Part shown: in pieces, positions 9,244 through 18,471 of the stretch
How the letters are laid out: each line of letters starts with the position of its first letter
Position numbering within the stretch: the first letter of the stretch is position 1
NCBI RefSeq assembly: GCF_027359595.1
Contig: NZ_CP114783.1
Span: forward strand, 1,674,001-1,738,000
Length of the DNA stretch: 64,000 nt
Origin: Prochlorococcus marinus str. MIT 0912
Lineage (GTDB): Bacteria; Cyanobacteriota; Cyanobacteriia; PCC-6307; Cyanobiaceae
Direction: 5' to 3'
Made by a program: the position numbers and the translations under genes
Notes under the pieces: generated by a model
Databases searched by the model: none
Seen by the model: only the letters and a program-made list of their open reading frames with translations
Told to the model about the DNA's origin: nothing

Positions 9244-11406
9244 CTTGTTCTAGCTGGTGGTGGTCATACTCATGCCCTTGTGTTGCTCAGATGGGCAATG
9301 AATCCAAAATTGAAGCCTGCTGGAATGATTACTTTAGTTAATAAAGCAAGCACAACCACATATTCTGGTATGTTTCCAGGTGTCGTAGCAGGTAAATACA
9401 AGATTGATGAAATACTAATTGATTTGAGGAACCTTGCTTCAAAAGCAGGAGTTTCATTTGTTCTGGCAGAAATTGAGGGGATTGATCTTAAGGAAAAAAA
9501 ATTACTGCTCTCAGGACGCCCAGAAATTGAATATTCTTCGTTATCACTGAATATAGGAACAAAAACTAACTTAAATTCCAAGTCCACAATTAGCGTGGAT
9601 AAATGCTTAGCTGTTCCAATTAAACCTTTTTTTCAATCCTATAAATTTATTGTTGGCCAAGATAAACACAAGGATGACTCTTCGGCAAAACCATTTGTAA
9701 TTATTGGAGGTGGATTAGCTGGTATAGAAATAGCTTTTTCTTTAAGAAAAAGATGGCCAAAAAGAGCTATTTATTTAAAAGTTAAATCTGGAAGAAAAAT
9801 TAATAACAATCTATTAACCCATTTAAAGTTTTTAAATATTGAGATTACACAAAAGAATCCATCTGATTTATATCCGAAATTAATATGTACCGGTAATAAA
9901 TCATTTGATTGGATAAAAGATAGTGGTTTGCCTCTAGATGAGAATGGGAGGGTGTTAACAAAAAATACTCTTCAAGTTCTTAATTACCCTGAGTTGTTTG
10001 CTGTAGGAGATTGTGGAGTCATTAAGGATCATCCCCGCCCTTCCTCTGGAGTATGGGCAGTTCGTTCGGCAAAACCACTCGCAAAGAATTTAGAGAGTTT
10101 AAGTAAAGGTTTAAAACTTGAGAAATGGAAACCACAAAGGAAAGCAATACAACTTTTAGATATCAACTCTATAAATAAGAAATCCAAAGCTTTTATGTCT
10201 TGGGGTGAAGTTATGATTGGACCTTTTGATTTTTTATCAAGGTTGAAAGAATCAATTGATATAAATTTTATCTCTAAATTTTATCTAATTAAAGATATAG
10301 ATTCAGAAATGTCTTCAGAAAAAGAGATGATTAAATGTAGAGGCTGTGCATCAAAACTAGCTTTCACTCCATTAAGATCAGTATTAAAAAAATTGGATTC
10401 AATAGAACCTTCAGCCGATGATTCTATTGATATAGGAATATTAAACTCTAGTAAAAATTTAATACAAAGTGTAGATGGATTCCCTGCTTTAATTAGTGAT
10501 CCATGGCTAAACGGTAGGCTTTTAGCTTTTCATTCTTGCTCTGATATTTGGGCATGTGGAGGATCTGTTGTGTCTGCACAATCTGTTGTGAATTTACCTG
10601 CCGTACCTAATAATTTACAGCAAGAGTTGTTATTTCATTTTTTGGAAGGTGTTAATTCTGCTTTAACTATTCAAGGGGCAAAACTTATAGGTGGACATAC
10701 ATTAGAATCAAGAAAAATTGCTGAAGATCCTTTCTCTTTAGGAATTGAAAGCTCATTAACTGTCAACGGAACTATTGATAATAAAAAATATTTTTGGTCT
10801 AAGGGAGGAATGAAAAAGGGGGATCAAATTCTAATTAGTCGTTCTTTGGGTACTGGAATAATTTTTTCTGCATTTATGAATGGCAAAGTAAGACCTTATA
10901 TAATTGATTCTGTTTTAATAGAAATGAATAAAAGTCAGCATAATATTGTTAATTATATAAATCAATTAACAATTGTCAAACAACATCCAAAAGTTGTGAA
11001 TGCATGTACTGATATCACTGGTTTTGGTTTGCTAGGTCATTTATCTGAAATGTTGGAATCTACAAATAATGATCAATTAAAGATGAATTTAGAACCTTTG
11101 AAAATTGTTCTTAAGCTAGATCATATACCAGTATATGATGGTGTCAAAGAACTTGTAGATAAAGGTTTTGAAAGTACTTTGGCTCCTTCGAATGAAGTTT
11201 TCTTAAAGAATATTGATGGAGATAAGAACTTGAAATTCGAGGTAATATCTAATAATTTTACTTCTAATAACTCATTATATAATACTATGCTAAAAATCTT
11301 AGTAGACCCACAAACTTGTGGTCCTTTGGTTATTAGTTGTCCATCTATTTATTCAGAAAGACTTACAAAGGAAGGACCTTGGATTAAAATTGGTTTTGTT
11401 TCTTAA
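9229..11406 (+). CDS. selD: Fusion of NDH-2-like FAD oxidoreductase and selenide,water dikinase
   Basis: The protein has two parts. Residues 1 to about 355 form a pyridine-nucleotide-disulfide oxidoreductase fold: LVLAGGGHTHALVLLRW for FAD, IIGGGLAGIEIAF for NAD(P)H, and FAVGDCGV near its end. Residues from about 370 form SelD, which makes selenophosphate from selenide and ATP. The SelD start shows CRGCASK, the Cys and Lys of the active site, and later DPQTCGPLV. Such fusions are known in cyanobacteria; the substrate of the first half is unknown. The start at 9229 (MFSDHLVLAGGG) was chosen over an in-frame upstream codon because the FAD motif should lie near the N-terminus. Confidence 0.88.
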   Translation: MFSDHLVLAGGGHTHALVLLRWAMNPKLKPAGMITLVNKASTTTYSGMFPGVVAGKYKIDEILIDLRNLASKAGVSFVLAEIEGIDLKEKKLLLSGRPEIEYSSLSLNIGTKTNLNSKSTISVDKCLAVPIKPFFQSYKFIVGQDKHKDDSSAKPFVIIGGGLAGIEIAFSLRKRWPKRAIYLKVKSGRKINNNLLTHLKFLNIEITQKNPSDLYPKLICTGNKSFDWIKDSGLPLDENGRVLTKNTLQVLNYPELFAVGDCGVIKDHPRPSSGVWAVRSAKPLAKNLESLSKGLKLEKWKPQRKAIQLLDINSINKKSKAFMSWGEVMIGPFDFLSRLKESIDINFISKFYLIKDIDSEMSSEKEMIKCRGCASKLAFTPLRSVLKKLDSIEPSADDSIDIGILNSSKNLIQSVDGFPALISDPWLNGRLLAFHSCSDIWACGGSVVSAQSVVNLPAVPNNLQQELLFHFLEGVNSALTIQGAKLIGGHTLESRKIAEDPFSLGIESSLTVNGTIDNKKYFWSKGGMKKGDQILISRSLGTGIIFSAFMNGKVRPYIIDSVLIEMNKSQHNIVNYINQLTIVKQHPKVVNACTDITGFGLLGHLSEMLESTNNDQLKMNLEPLKIVLKLDHIPVYDGVKELVDKGFESTLAPSNEVFLKNIDGDKNLKFEVISNNFTSNNSLYNTMLKILVDPQTCGPLVISCPSIYSERLTKEGPWIKIGFVS

Positions 11407-11425
11407 ACAATACTTATTAACTTAT

Positions 11426-12682
11426 TTATAAAATACTTTTTTCATCAATTAATTTCATTCTTTGTCGGTTTATTTCTATTCCTATTTCTGGTCCAGGTGA
11501 CCAACCATTAGTTATTAAATCATCTCCTTTTATTGGAGACTCTATATTCTTCCAATTAAATAGCCAAGATTTTAAATATTCTTTTAGAGGGTTATCTCTA
11601 CAGATTTCAAGTATGAAGGAAGATTCATCGACATTTATTTTCTCTAGGACTGTGGTCCACTTAGATGGAAACCAGCTTTTATATGAATTATTAGCTGAAA
11701 TATTTTCTAGATATTTATTTAATTTAAAAGCCCCATCTATTATTTCTTTTTGTTGTTGAGCTAAATGTAATCTTTTAGCCAGAATGATAGGATCTTTAGA
11801 TTCATAAACTAATGCAGTGAGAGGTTCAATATGTGAGTTCTTTGCAATGAGAATTTTATCAATCAGTCTTTGATCATTCTGTAACTTTAAGTCTAATAGT
11901 TTCAATCCTCCCCAGTTTTGTAGATTTTTTAATGCATTCCTCCAATATTTACTCTTTAGAAGTAATTCTAGTTCCATTTTTAATCTTATTGATAATGCTG
12001 AAGGTGCTAAATCAGTATCATCTCCAATATGCCAATTCCAAGGCCATCGATTAATTGTATCTTTTACTTGTCTTAAAGCTTGATTTGATAGACAAAAATC
12101 TAACTTGGCTGAGTAGCGAGAAGCTCTAATAATTCTAGTTGGATCTTCTAGAACGCTTGATTCATGCAAAAAGTCCATTTTCTTGTTGTAAATTGCATCT
12201 AATCCCGAAAATAAATCTATTAAGCTATTGTCTTTAAGTTCAATTGCTATAGCATTTATATTAAAGTCTCTTCTAATTAAATCATTGTGGATTGTTGATA
12301 ATTTGACTATTGGGTTTTCTCCAGGAATTGGATAAGTCTCTTCACGAGCAGTTGCAATATCAACTTTTATATCATTAATTGTTATTTCTGAAGTTTTATA
12401 AGATGTGTTATTACGTATGATTTTTACTTTTTCTGGTCCAAGAACTTTTTGTAATTCTTTAACATAAGTTGATGTTTCACCTTCTATGATTAAATCTAGA
12501 TCATTAAAGATAATTTCATAATCTTGATTCTTAGACTTTGTTATTAAGTCTCTGACAATTCCTCCAACTATCGCTATAGCATTTATATTTACTGAGACTG
12601 CTGCATCTAATAAAATAGTTAGAATTCCATTGGTTAATTCTGGTATTTCTTTTTCGATTTTAGATTTATCAAATAATTCCAT
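11426..12682 (-). CDS. cca: CCA-adding tRNA nucleotidyltransferase / poly(A) polymerase family
   Basis: This enzyme adds or repairs the CCA 3' end of tRNAs. The 418-aa sequence contains VGGIVRDLI and the catalytic FNDLDLII acidic pair (about residues 40-70). Further on come RRDFNINAIAI and the nucleotide-recognition region with LEDPTRIIRASRYSAKLDF (about 180-200), as in class II nucleotidyltransferases. CCA-adding and A-adding members cannot be separated by eye. It follows the helicase gene on the same strand, about 43 bp downstream, and may share its transcript. Confidence 0.85.
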   Translation of the reverse strand: MELFDKSKIEKEIPELTNGILTILLDAAVSVNINAIAIVGGIVRDLITKSKNQDYEIIFNDLDLIIEGETSTYVKELQKVLGPEKVKIIRNNTSYKTSEITINDIKVDIATAREETYPIPGENPIVKLSTIHNDLIRRDFNINAIAIELKDNSLIDLFSGLDAIYNKKMDFLHESSVLEDPTRIIRASRYSAKLDFCLSNQALRQVKDTINRWPWNWHIGDDTDLAPSALSIRLKMELELLLKSKYWRNALKNLQNWGGLKLLDLKLQNDQRLIDKILIAKNSHIEPLTALVYESKDPIILAKRLHLAQQQKEIIDGAFKLNKYLENISANNSYKSWFPSKWTTVLEKINVDESSFILEICRDNPLKEYLKSWLFNWKNIESPIKGDDLITNGWSPGPEIGIEINRQRMKLIDEKSIL

Positions 12683-12725
12683 GAGAAATATGATTTTAGC
12701 TAGTTAACATTTTTTAGATTAAATC

Positions 12726-15143
12726 TTACTCATCAATCAATTTCAATGGAGCTAGTCTTGGGTCTAATATTTTTGGTCCCATTCCTGAGAATTTTATAGC
12801 AAGTGAGATTTTTTCTCCTGAACCAAAAACATGTGTGATTATCCCTTCTCCAAATGATGAATGTTCAACTCTATCGTTAACTGACCATCTCTTCCCTGGG
12901 GAAGGACCAGAATATGTTCTTCTTACTCCATTTTCAGCTTTACTAGGAAAAGACCTTTTATTACTTTGGCGATCAATTCTAGTTAGTCTGTCTAGATTTT
13001 TTTCTCTTCTTAATGTAGCCCCACCAGATAATGGGATATCGCCTTTAACAAGTTCTTCTGGTATTTCGGAGAGGAATATAGATGCGATAGCTGGTTCTCT
13101 CATTCCTCCCCACATTCTTCTCTCAGATGCATGAAAGAGAAATAGTTTTTCTTTTGCTCTAGTCAGTCCTACGTAACAAAGTCGTCTTTCTTCCTCAAGT
13201 GAAGATGGATCATCAAGTGATCTATAGCTTGGGAATAAGCCTTGCTCCATTCCTACAAGACAAACGACAGGAAATTCCAAACCTTTACTGCTGTGAAGAG
13301 TCATTAATGTGACTCGATTTGAAGCAGTGTCTTTATTGTCTGCATCGCTTGATAAAGCAGCAGTTGATAAAAAACCTTCTAAATTTGCATCTTCGCTTTC
13401 TTCCTGATATTGCAACGCGGCATTCACTAGTTCTTGAAGATTGCGTCTTCTTTCTTCTGCCTCATCTGTTCCTGTCGCAATTAATTCACTTAAATAGCCA
13501 CTTTTTTCTAAAACTAATTGAACTAACTCGGCGGGGCTTGAAGAGAGAAGATGACTTTGTAATTCATTAATAAGCTCACTAAAAATCAAAAGACCTTTGG
13601 CTGATCTTCCAGCGAGAGATCTGACAGCTTCGGGGTCATTTACAACTTCCCAAAGCGGAATTTTTAATTGACTAGCAGCATCACTCAATCTTTGAACTGT
13701 TGTTTTACCAATCCCTCTTTTAGGAACGTTTAAAACTCTTAAAAGACTGACACTGTCAGATGGATTAATTAAAAGTCTTAAATAAGCTAGTAGATCTTTA
13801 ATTTCTCTTCGATCATAAAAACGTAATCCTCCAACCACAATGTATGGAATACTCCAGCGGACCAATGAGTCCTCAATTGCTCTTGATTGCGCATTAGTTC
13901 TATAAAGAATAGCCATATCTCCCCAATTTAATTCTGGATTCGAGGCATCTAAAATTCTTAGCCTATGAATAACTGCCTCTGCCTCTGCTATCTCATCGTC
14001 ACACCTTGTTAATCTAATAGGCTCACCTTCTCCTCTAGTTGCTCTAAGAACTTTATCTATTCTTTCTTTATTGTTGGAAATTAATGAATTTGCTGCTTCG
14101 AGGATGGTAGAGGTAGATCGATAATTTTCTTCAAGTTTGACGAGAGTTGAATCATTTGTATTTTCTAGGTTTTTCTGTCCAAAGTCCTCCTGAAATCCCA
14201 TTAGTATCCTAAAGTCCGCAGCTCTAAAGCTGTAAATACTTTGATCTGCATCGCCAACAACAAAAACTGATCGATTATTCCAATCTTGAAAAGAAGATGG
14301 ATCTTTACCATTGGTAACCAATTGTTTAATTAATTCGTATTGTGTCCAATTAGTATCTTGATATTCATCAACTAAAACATGTTTGAAACGACTGTGCCAA
14401 TAAGTTCTTATTTTTTCATTTTGTTGTAGTAATTGAACAGGTATTAATAGGAGATCATCAAAATCTAATGCATTATTAGCAGCTAAAGCTTTTCTATAAA
14501 GTCTATAAGTTTCAGCAACTAATTTTCCTCTTTGACCTTCTTGATTATTTGATAAGTCATCAGGAAGTAAGCATTGATTTTTTGCATTACTTATTGCCCA
14601 GCGTACTTTTTTTGGTTCAAATCTTTTTGGATCTAATTGAAGGTCTTGTGTAACTATTTCTTTGATAAGACTTTGGGCATCTGTTTCGTCATATATTGAA
14701 AACTGTTTAGTCCATGTCAATCCTTCAGGGTCTTTGAATTTGTCGATGTCAAAGCGTAATAATCTCGAAAATAAAGCGTGAAAAGTACCTATCCATAATT
14801 CACGACTGATTTCACGATGTATACGATTACGAATTTGTCTTTGTTCTGCTACTTGCAAGGCATTCCAGGGCTTCCCGTGGGTAAGACTTGATAACCTTTT
14901 TGCTAAAAGCAATTCAAGTCTATCTTTCATCTCTCTTGCAGCTTTATTGGTAAAAGTAACTGCAAGAATAGAACTAGGGTCGACTTTGTATTCAGTAATT
15001 AAATGCGCAATACGATGAGTAAGAGCTCTTGTCTTTCCGCTTCCTGCTCCTGCTACAACTAATAATGGACCATGAAAATGATCAACTGCATGAGACTGAG
15101 CCTCGTTTAATCCATTTAGAAATATACTGTTTGATTGTTTCAT
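12726..15143 (-). CDS. UvrD/PcrA-type superfamily I DNA helicase
   Basis: This is a 3'-5' helicase for excision repair and replication restart. The 805-aa length fits PcrA/UvrD. Motifs in order are the Q-motif LNEAQSHAV, Walker A GAGSGKT (about residues 32-38), TFTNKAAREMKDR, LVDEYQDTN (about 255-263), GDADQSIYSFRAAD, YRTNAQSRAIED, MTLHSSKGLEF and YVGLTRAKE. The C-terminal tail ends in the PcrA-like region with VEHSSFGEGII. It reads on the same strand as cca. Confidence 0.95.
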   Translation of the reverse strand: MKQSNSIFLNGLNEAQSHAVDHFHGPLLVVAGAGSGKTRALTHRIAHLITEYKVDPSSILAVTFTNKAAREMKDRLELLLAKRLSSLTHGKPWNALQVAEQRQIRNRIHREISRELWIGTFHALFSRLLRFDIDKFKDPEGLTWTKQFSIYDETDAQSLIKEIVTQDLQLDPKRFEPKKVRWAISNAKNQCLLPDDLSNNQEGQRGKLVAETYRLYRKALAANNALDFDDLLLIPVQLLQQNEKIRTYWHSRFKHVLVDEYQDTNWTQYELIKQLVTNGKDPSSFQDWNNRSVFVVGDADQSIYSFRAADFRILMGFQEDFGQKNLENTNDSTLVKLEENYRSTSTILEAANSLISNNKERIDKVLRATRGEGEPIRLTRCDDEIAEAEAVIHRLRILDASNPELNWGDMAILYRTNAQSRAIEDSLVRWSIPYIVVGGLRFYDRREIKDLLAYLRLLINPSDSVSLLRVLNVPKRGIGKTTVQRLSDAASQLKIPLWEVVNDPEAVRSLAGRSAKGLLIFSELINELQSHLLSSSPAELVQLVLEKSGYLSELIATGTDEAEERRRNLQELVNAALQYQEESEDANLEGFLSTAALSSDADNKDTASNRVTLMTLHSSKGLEFPVVCLVGMEQGLFPSYRSLDDPSSLEEERRLCYVGLTRAKEKLFLFHASERRMWGGMREPAIASIFLSEIPEELVKGDIPLSGGATLRREKNLDRLTRIDRQSNKRSFPSKAENGVRRTYSGPSPGKRWSVNDRVEHSSFGEGIITHVFGSGEKISLAIKFSGMGPKILDPRLAPLKLIDE

Positions 15144-15231
15144 TTTATAGACTTTAAATACATTTAATTGAATTTAGTTTTGCAACATTCATAGGGTAGA
15201 TTTTTATATTATTTAAGCAGCCAAAACAAAA

Positions 15232-15456
15232 TCATGAAATCAACTTGGATGTTGCATTCTCTTTTTGTTTATATAGCTTAGAAAGAATTATTTCTATTTG
15301 ATTAAGTTCTTGATGAGAGTTGATAATTGATTTGATTTTTGTTTGAGGCATTTTTAGCTTTTGTGAAATAGTTATTACCTCTTTTTCTAAACGATTTTTG
15401 TATTCGCTTAGTTCCTTAATTGACTCTTCAAATTCTTCTTCAGTTGGACTTTTCAT
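15232..15456 (-). CDS. Small coiled-coil protein, function unknown
   Basis: I do not recognise this 74-aa product. It is hydrophilic, rich in Glu and Lys, and almost entirely predicted helical with heptad-like spacing, so a coiled coil is likely. The ATG at 15456 is preferred to a TTG five codons earlier. It lies alone between the helicase gene and the phycoerythrin operon, divergent from cpeB with about 230 bp between. That position is suggestive but does not prove a link to phycoerythrin. Confidence 0.5.
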   Translation of the reverse strand: MKSPTEEEFEESIKELSEYKNRLEKEVITISQKLKMPQTKIKSIINSHQELNQIEIILSKLYKQKENATSKLIS

Positions 15457-15680
15457 TTTTTGTTGTAACAATAGCTCAAATTAGTGATATCCCACTTTGC
15501 TTATAAGCTTTTTGAGATAACTCTATGGTTTGTTTTTCTTGGAAGTTTTTCTTACAGTTAAGAAGCATTGCGTTCTTAGGTCTCTTTCAATCAAATTTGA
15601 CTGTAAGTCTTAAGTTGAATAAGTAATGACTATTAAGTCTTTACTTGAACTCTTTTACTTATTAGAAGCTAGGTATTTAA

Positions 15681-16232
<552 letters not shown>

Positions 16233-16289
16233 ACATGAAAGTCTAATTGCTTCCACTACATCATGCAAACCATTTCTTATTAAGTCACT

Positions 16290-16757
16290 ATGAAATCTGC
16301 AGTTACAACCGTTGTTAGCGCAGCTGATGCAGCAGGAAGATTTCCCAGTATGAGCGATTTTGAGTCTGTGAAAGGTTCTTTTGATAGGGCAAAAGCTCGT
16401 CTAGAGGCTGCAGAAAAACTTGCTTCTTGTCTTGATAAATTCACCAATCTTGCCGTTGATGCTGTTTATAAAAATGGCTCATATGATCAGGCAAATAAAG
16501 ATAAGTGCGTGAGAGATATTCATCATTACTTGCGTCTTATTAATTATTGCTTAGTAACTGGTGGGACAGGTCCTTTAGATGAATGGGGAATATCAGGCAT
16601 GAGAGAAATTATTCGTATCCAGCTATTACCAACAGCTGCATATATTGAAGCATTTATTTTTATTCGAGATGAAATTAAAATCAATGATGTTATGGGTCAG
16701 CAAGCCGAAACGGAATTCAAAGGATTATTGGATTATTTAATAAATGCACTTGCATAA
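16290..16757 (+). CDS. cpeA: Phycoerythrin alpha chain, shortened form
   Basis: Partner of CpeB (ppeA). The 155-aa chain keeps the phycobiliprotein core motifs HYLRLINYCLVTGGTGPLDEWG, and one canonical bilin cysteine in DKCVRDIHHY (residue 73, equivalent to alpha-82). It is about nine residues shorter than the usual 164, with the gap before that cysteine. The region that normally carries alpha-Cys139 reads IRDEIKINDVMGQQ and has no cysteine, so only one standard bilin site remains; Cys47 and Cys87 are not standard sites. This matches the known degenerate alpha chain of Prochlorococcus phycoerythrin in outline. Confidence 0.93.
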   Translation: MKSAVTTVVSAADAAGRFPSMSDFESVKGSFDRAKARLEAAEKLASCLDKFTNLAVDAVYKNGSYDQANKDKCVRDIHHYLRLINYCLVTGGTGPLDEWGISGMREIIRIQLLPTAAYIEAFIFIRDEIKINDVMGQQAETEFKGLLDYLINALA

Positions 16758-16818
16758 AAATAAATTAATTGAATTAAAATATTTTTTCGTAGTGTTTAAA
16801 TAATTATTTGAACGTATA

Positions 16819-17415
16819 ATGATTAATTCTTTAGATTTAAATAAATATATAGAACTTTATCAAGATTTCTTGCATCCAAATCCAAATATTAATTCTCAAG
16901 CATTTTTGATTTTAAAAAAAGAATTTGAGTTTAAATTTATGAATAATCTTTTAGCTAATCTCAAGGAAGAAGATTTATTTATTAGAAGAAAATCAATATT
17001 AGCTTTGGGACGATTTGGAGAAAAGGCTTTAAAGTCAATCTGTAAATTGTATATGGAAACTAACAACACAAATGTTAAAGTTAGCTGCCTTAAAACTATT
17101 CTTAAAGTTGTCGTTAATTTTAATTTAGAAGAATTAACTCAGGATGAGATGTTAGTAGTTGATTTAGCACTTAAAGATAGTGCTCCTGAAATAATTTTGA
17201 CTGTTATTTCTCTTTTGAGGCAATTAGGGACAACAGGTAGAAATATTTTAATGAAAACTTGTAGAGATAAAGACTTATTAAGATCGAAAGCTTCTATTAG
17301 CGCTCTTTTGGAAATGAAAGATCAGACTATTGATGATTTATTTGATGACTTATTAAATGATAAATCTATTGATCAAATGATAAAAGAAGATATTTTGAGA
17401 GATAAAATTATTTAA
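16819..17415 (+). CDS. cpeZ: HEAT-repeat phycobilin lyase component, CpeZ-like
   Basis: CpeZ acts with CpeY in attaching phycoerythrobilin to phycoerythrin. The 198-aa protein is made of short helical HEAT/E-Z repeats (for example RRKSILALGRFGEKALKSICKLY and the APEIILTVISLLRQLG unit), as in the CpcE/F family, and its length matches CpeZ. It lies 61 bp after cpeA on the same strand and is probably co-transcribed. Its base composition is more AT-rich than cpeBA. The exact subfamily was judged from length and position. Confidence 0.72.
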   Translation: MINSLDLNKYIELYQDFLHPNPNINSQAFLILKKEFEFKFMNNLLANLKEEDLFIRRKSILALGRFGEKALKSICKLYMETNNTNVKVSCLKTILKVVVNFNLEELTQDEMLVVDLALKDSAPEIILTVISLLRQLGTTGRNILMKTCRDKDLLRSKASISALLEMKDQTIDDLFDDLLNDKSIDQMIKEDILRDKII

Positions 17416-17440
17416 TATTCTAGATTATTTATTAAGTCTT

Positions 17441-18319
17441 TTATTTGTTGATTTTTCTTAAAGCTAATTTAATAATTGCTATAACATATTTATCCTGCTC
17501 AACTTCAAGAAGGTCTTTGAGTGGATTTATAGCTTCGTTAATATTAAGTTGGATTAATGACAATATGGAAGCTTTCCGAATATCTGGATTTTTGTTTTTT
17601 AATTTTAATATTAAGGTAGGAATTAAAGATTCTATTCTGTACAATTTACCAACTAATTTAATAGCTTCAATCTGAATATTTTCGGCAGTATCATTAATAG
17701 CACTTTCTACTAATTGAATTGCTTCTTGATCTTGGGACTGTCTAATGTGTTCTTCAAGTGCTGAAATTGCAGCTGATTTTACATTATTGTTTTTTGATTT
17801 AGCTGCTTTTTTTATTGCATTAGGGGCTTTCGCTCCGATAAATTCTAAACACCATGCTGCAAGACCATATTGCATTTCTGTATATTCTTGATTCTCCAAG
17901 ACAATGATTAGATGATTAACAGCAGCCTCTCCAAAAATTGCAATTGCACCAGCTGCTGAGAATTGCACTACAGAATCTGAATCATTGGTAAGTGCTTTGA
18001 TTAAATGAGGTAAAGCTGATGGATCGTTAACTAACTTTAAAGTTTTTGCTGCCGCTCTTCTCTGTATTACGTTTTTACTATTCAGAAGAGCTTTGATTAA
18101 CTCAGGTAAGGCTGCTGAACCAAACTCGGCTATTGCTTTTGCATAATTTCTTCTTGCTAAACCATTTTCATCACAAAGGCCTTTGACTAATAACTTGATC
18201 TCGTTTTGACTTGATTTTTTCCTACTCATTATGTTGTGTTTATTCCCCTTGGCCTTTTCAATTTCTTCTTCAGCCGTTAGTTCACTGTTCAAGTAATTAT
18301 CCACTTTTTTCTTATCCAC
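17441..18319 (-). CDS. HEAT-repeat bilin lyase of the CpeF/MpeU group (probable)
   Basis: The 292-aa protein consists of E-Z/HEAT repeats from about residue 40 to the end, including RRAAAKTLKLVNDPSALPHLI, DSVVQFSAAGAIAIFGEAAV and AAWCLEFIGAKAPN. These resemble the CpeF/MpeU/MpeV lyases that attach bilin to beta-phycoerythrin, but the group cannot be fixed without an alignment. It is on the minus strand inside the otherwise forward cpeB-A-Z...Y row: convergent with cpeZ (25 bp apart) and divergent from cpeY. Confidence 0.6.
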   Translation of the reverse strand: MDKKKVDNYLNSELTAEEEIEKAKGNKHNIMSRKKSSQNEIKLLVKGLCDENGLARRNYAKAIAEFGSAALPELIKALLNSKNVIQRRAAAKTLKLVNDPSALPHLIKALTNDSDSVVQFSAAGAIAIFGEAAVNHLIIVLENQEYTEMQYGLAAWCLEFIGAKAPNAIKKAAKSKNNNVKSAAISALEEHIRQSQDQEAIQLVESAINDTAENIQIEAIKLVGKLYRIESLIPTLILKLKNKNPDIRKASILSLIQLNINEAINPLKDLLEVEQDKYVIAIIKLALRKINK

Positions 18320-18471
18320 TTGAAAGATTATTATATAATCTAGATTAAATAATCCACTATGATTTTATTAAATGTATTTTCATAAATAATATCCTTTTAC
18401 ATTCGGCACAATTTTGATGCTGAATGTAAAGCTCTCAGCTTATCTCATAAATACATACCCTTATATTTAAA

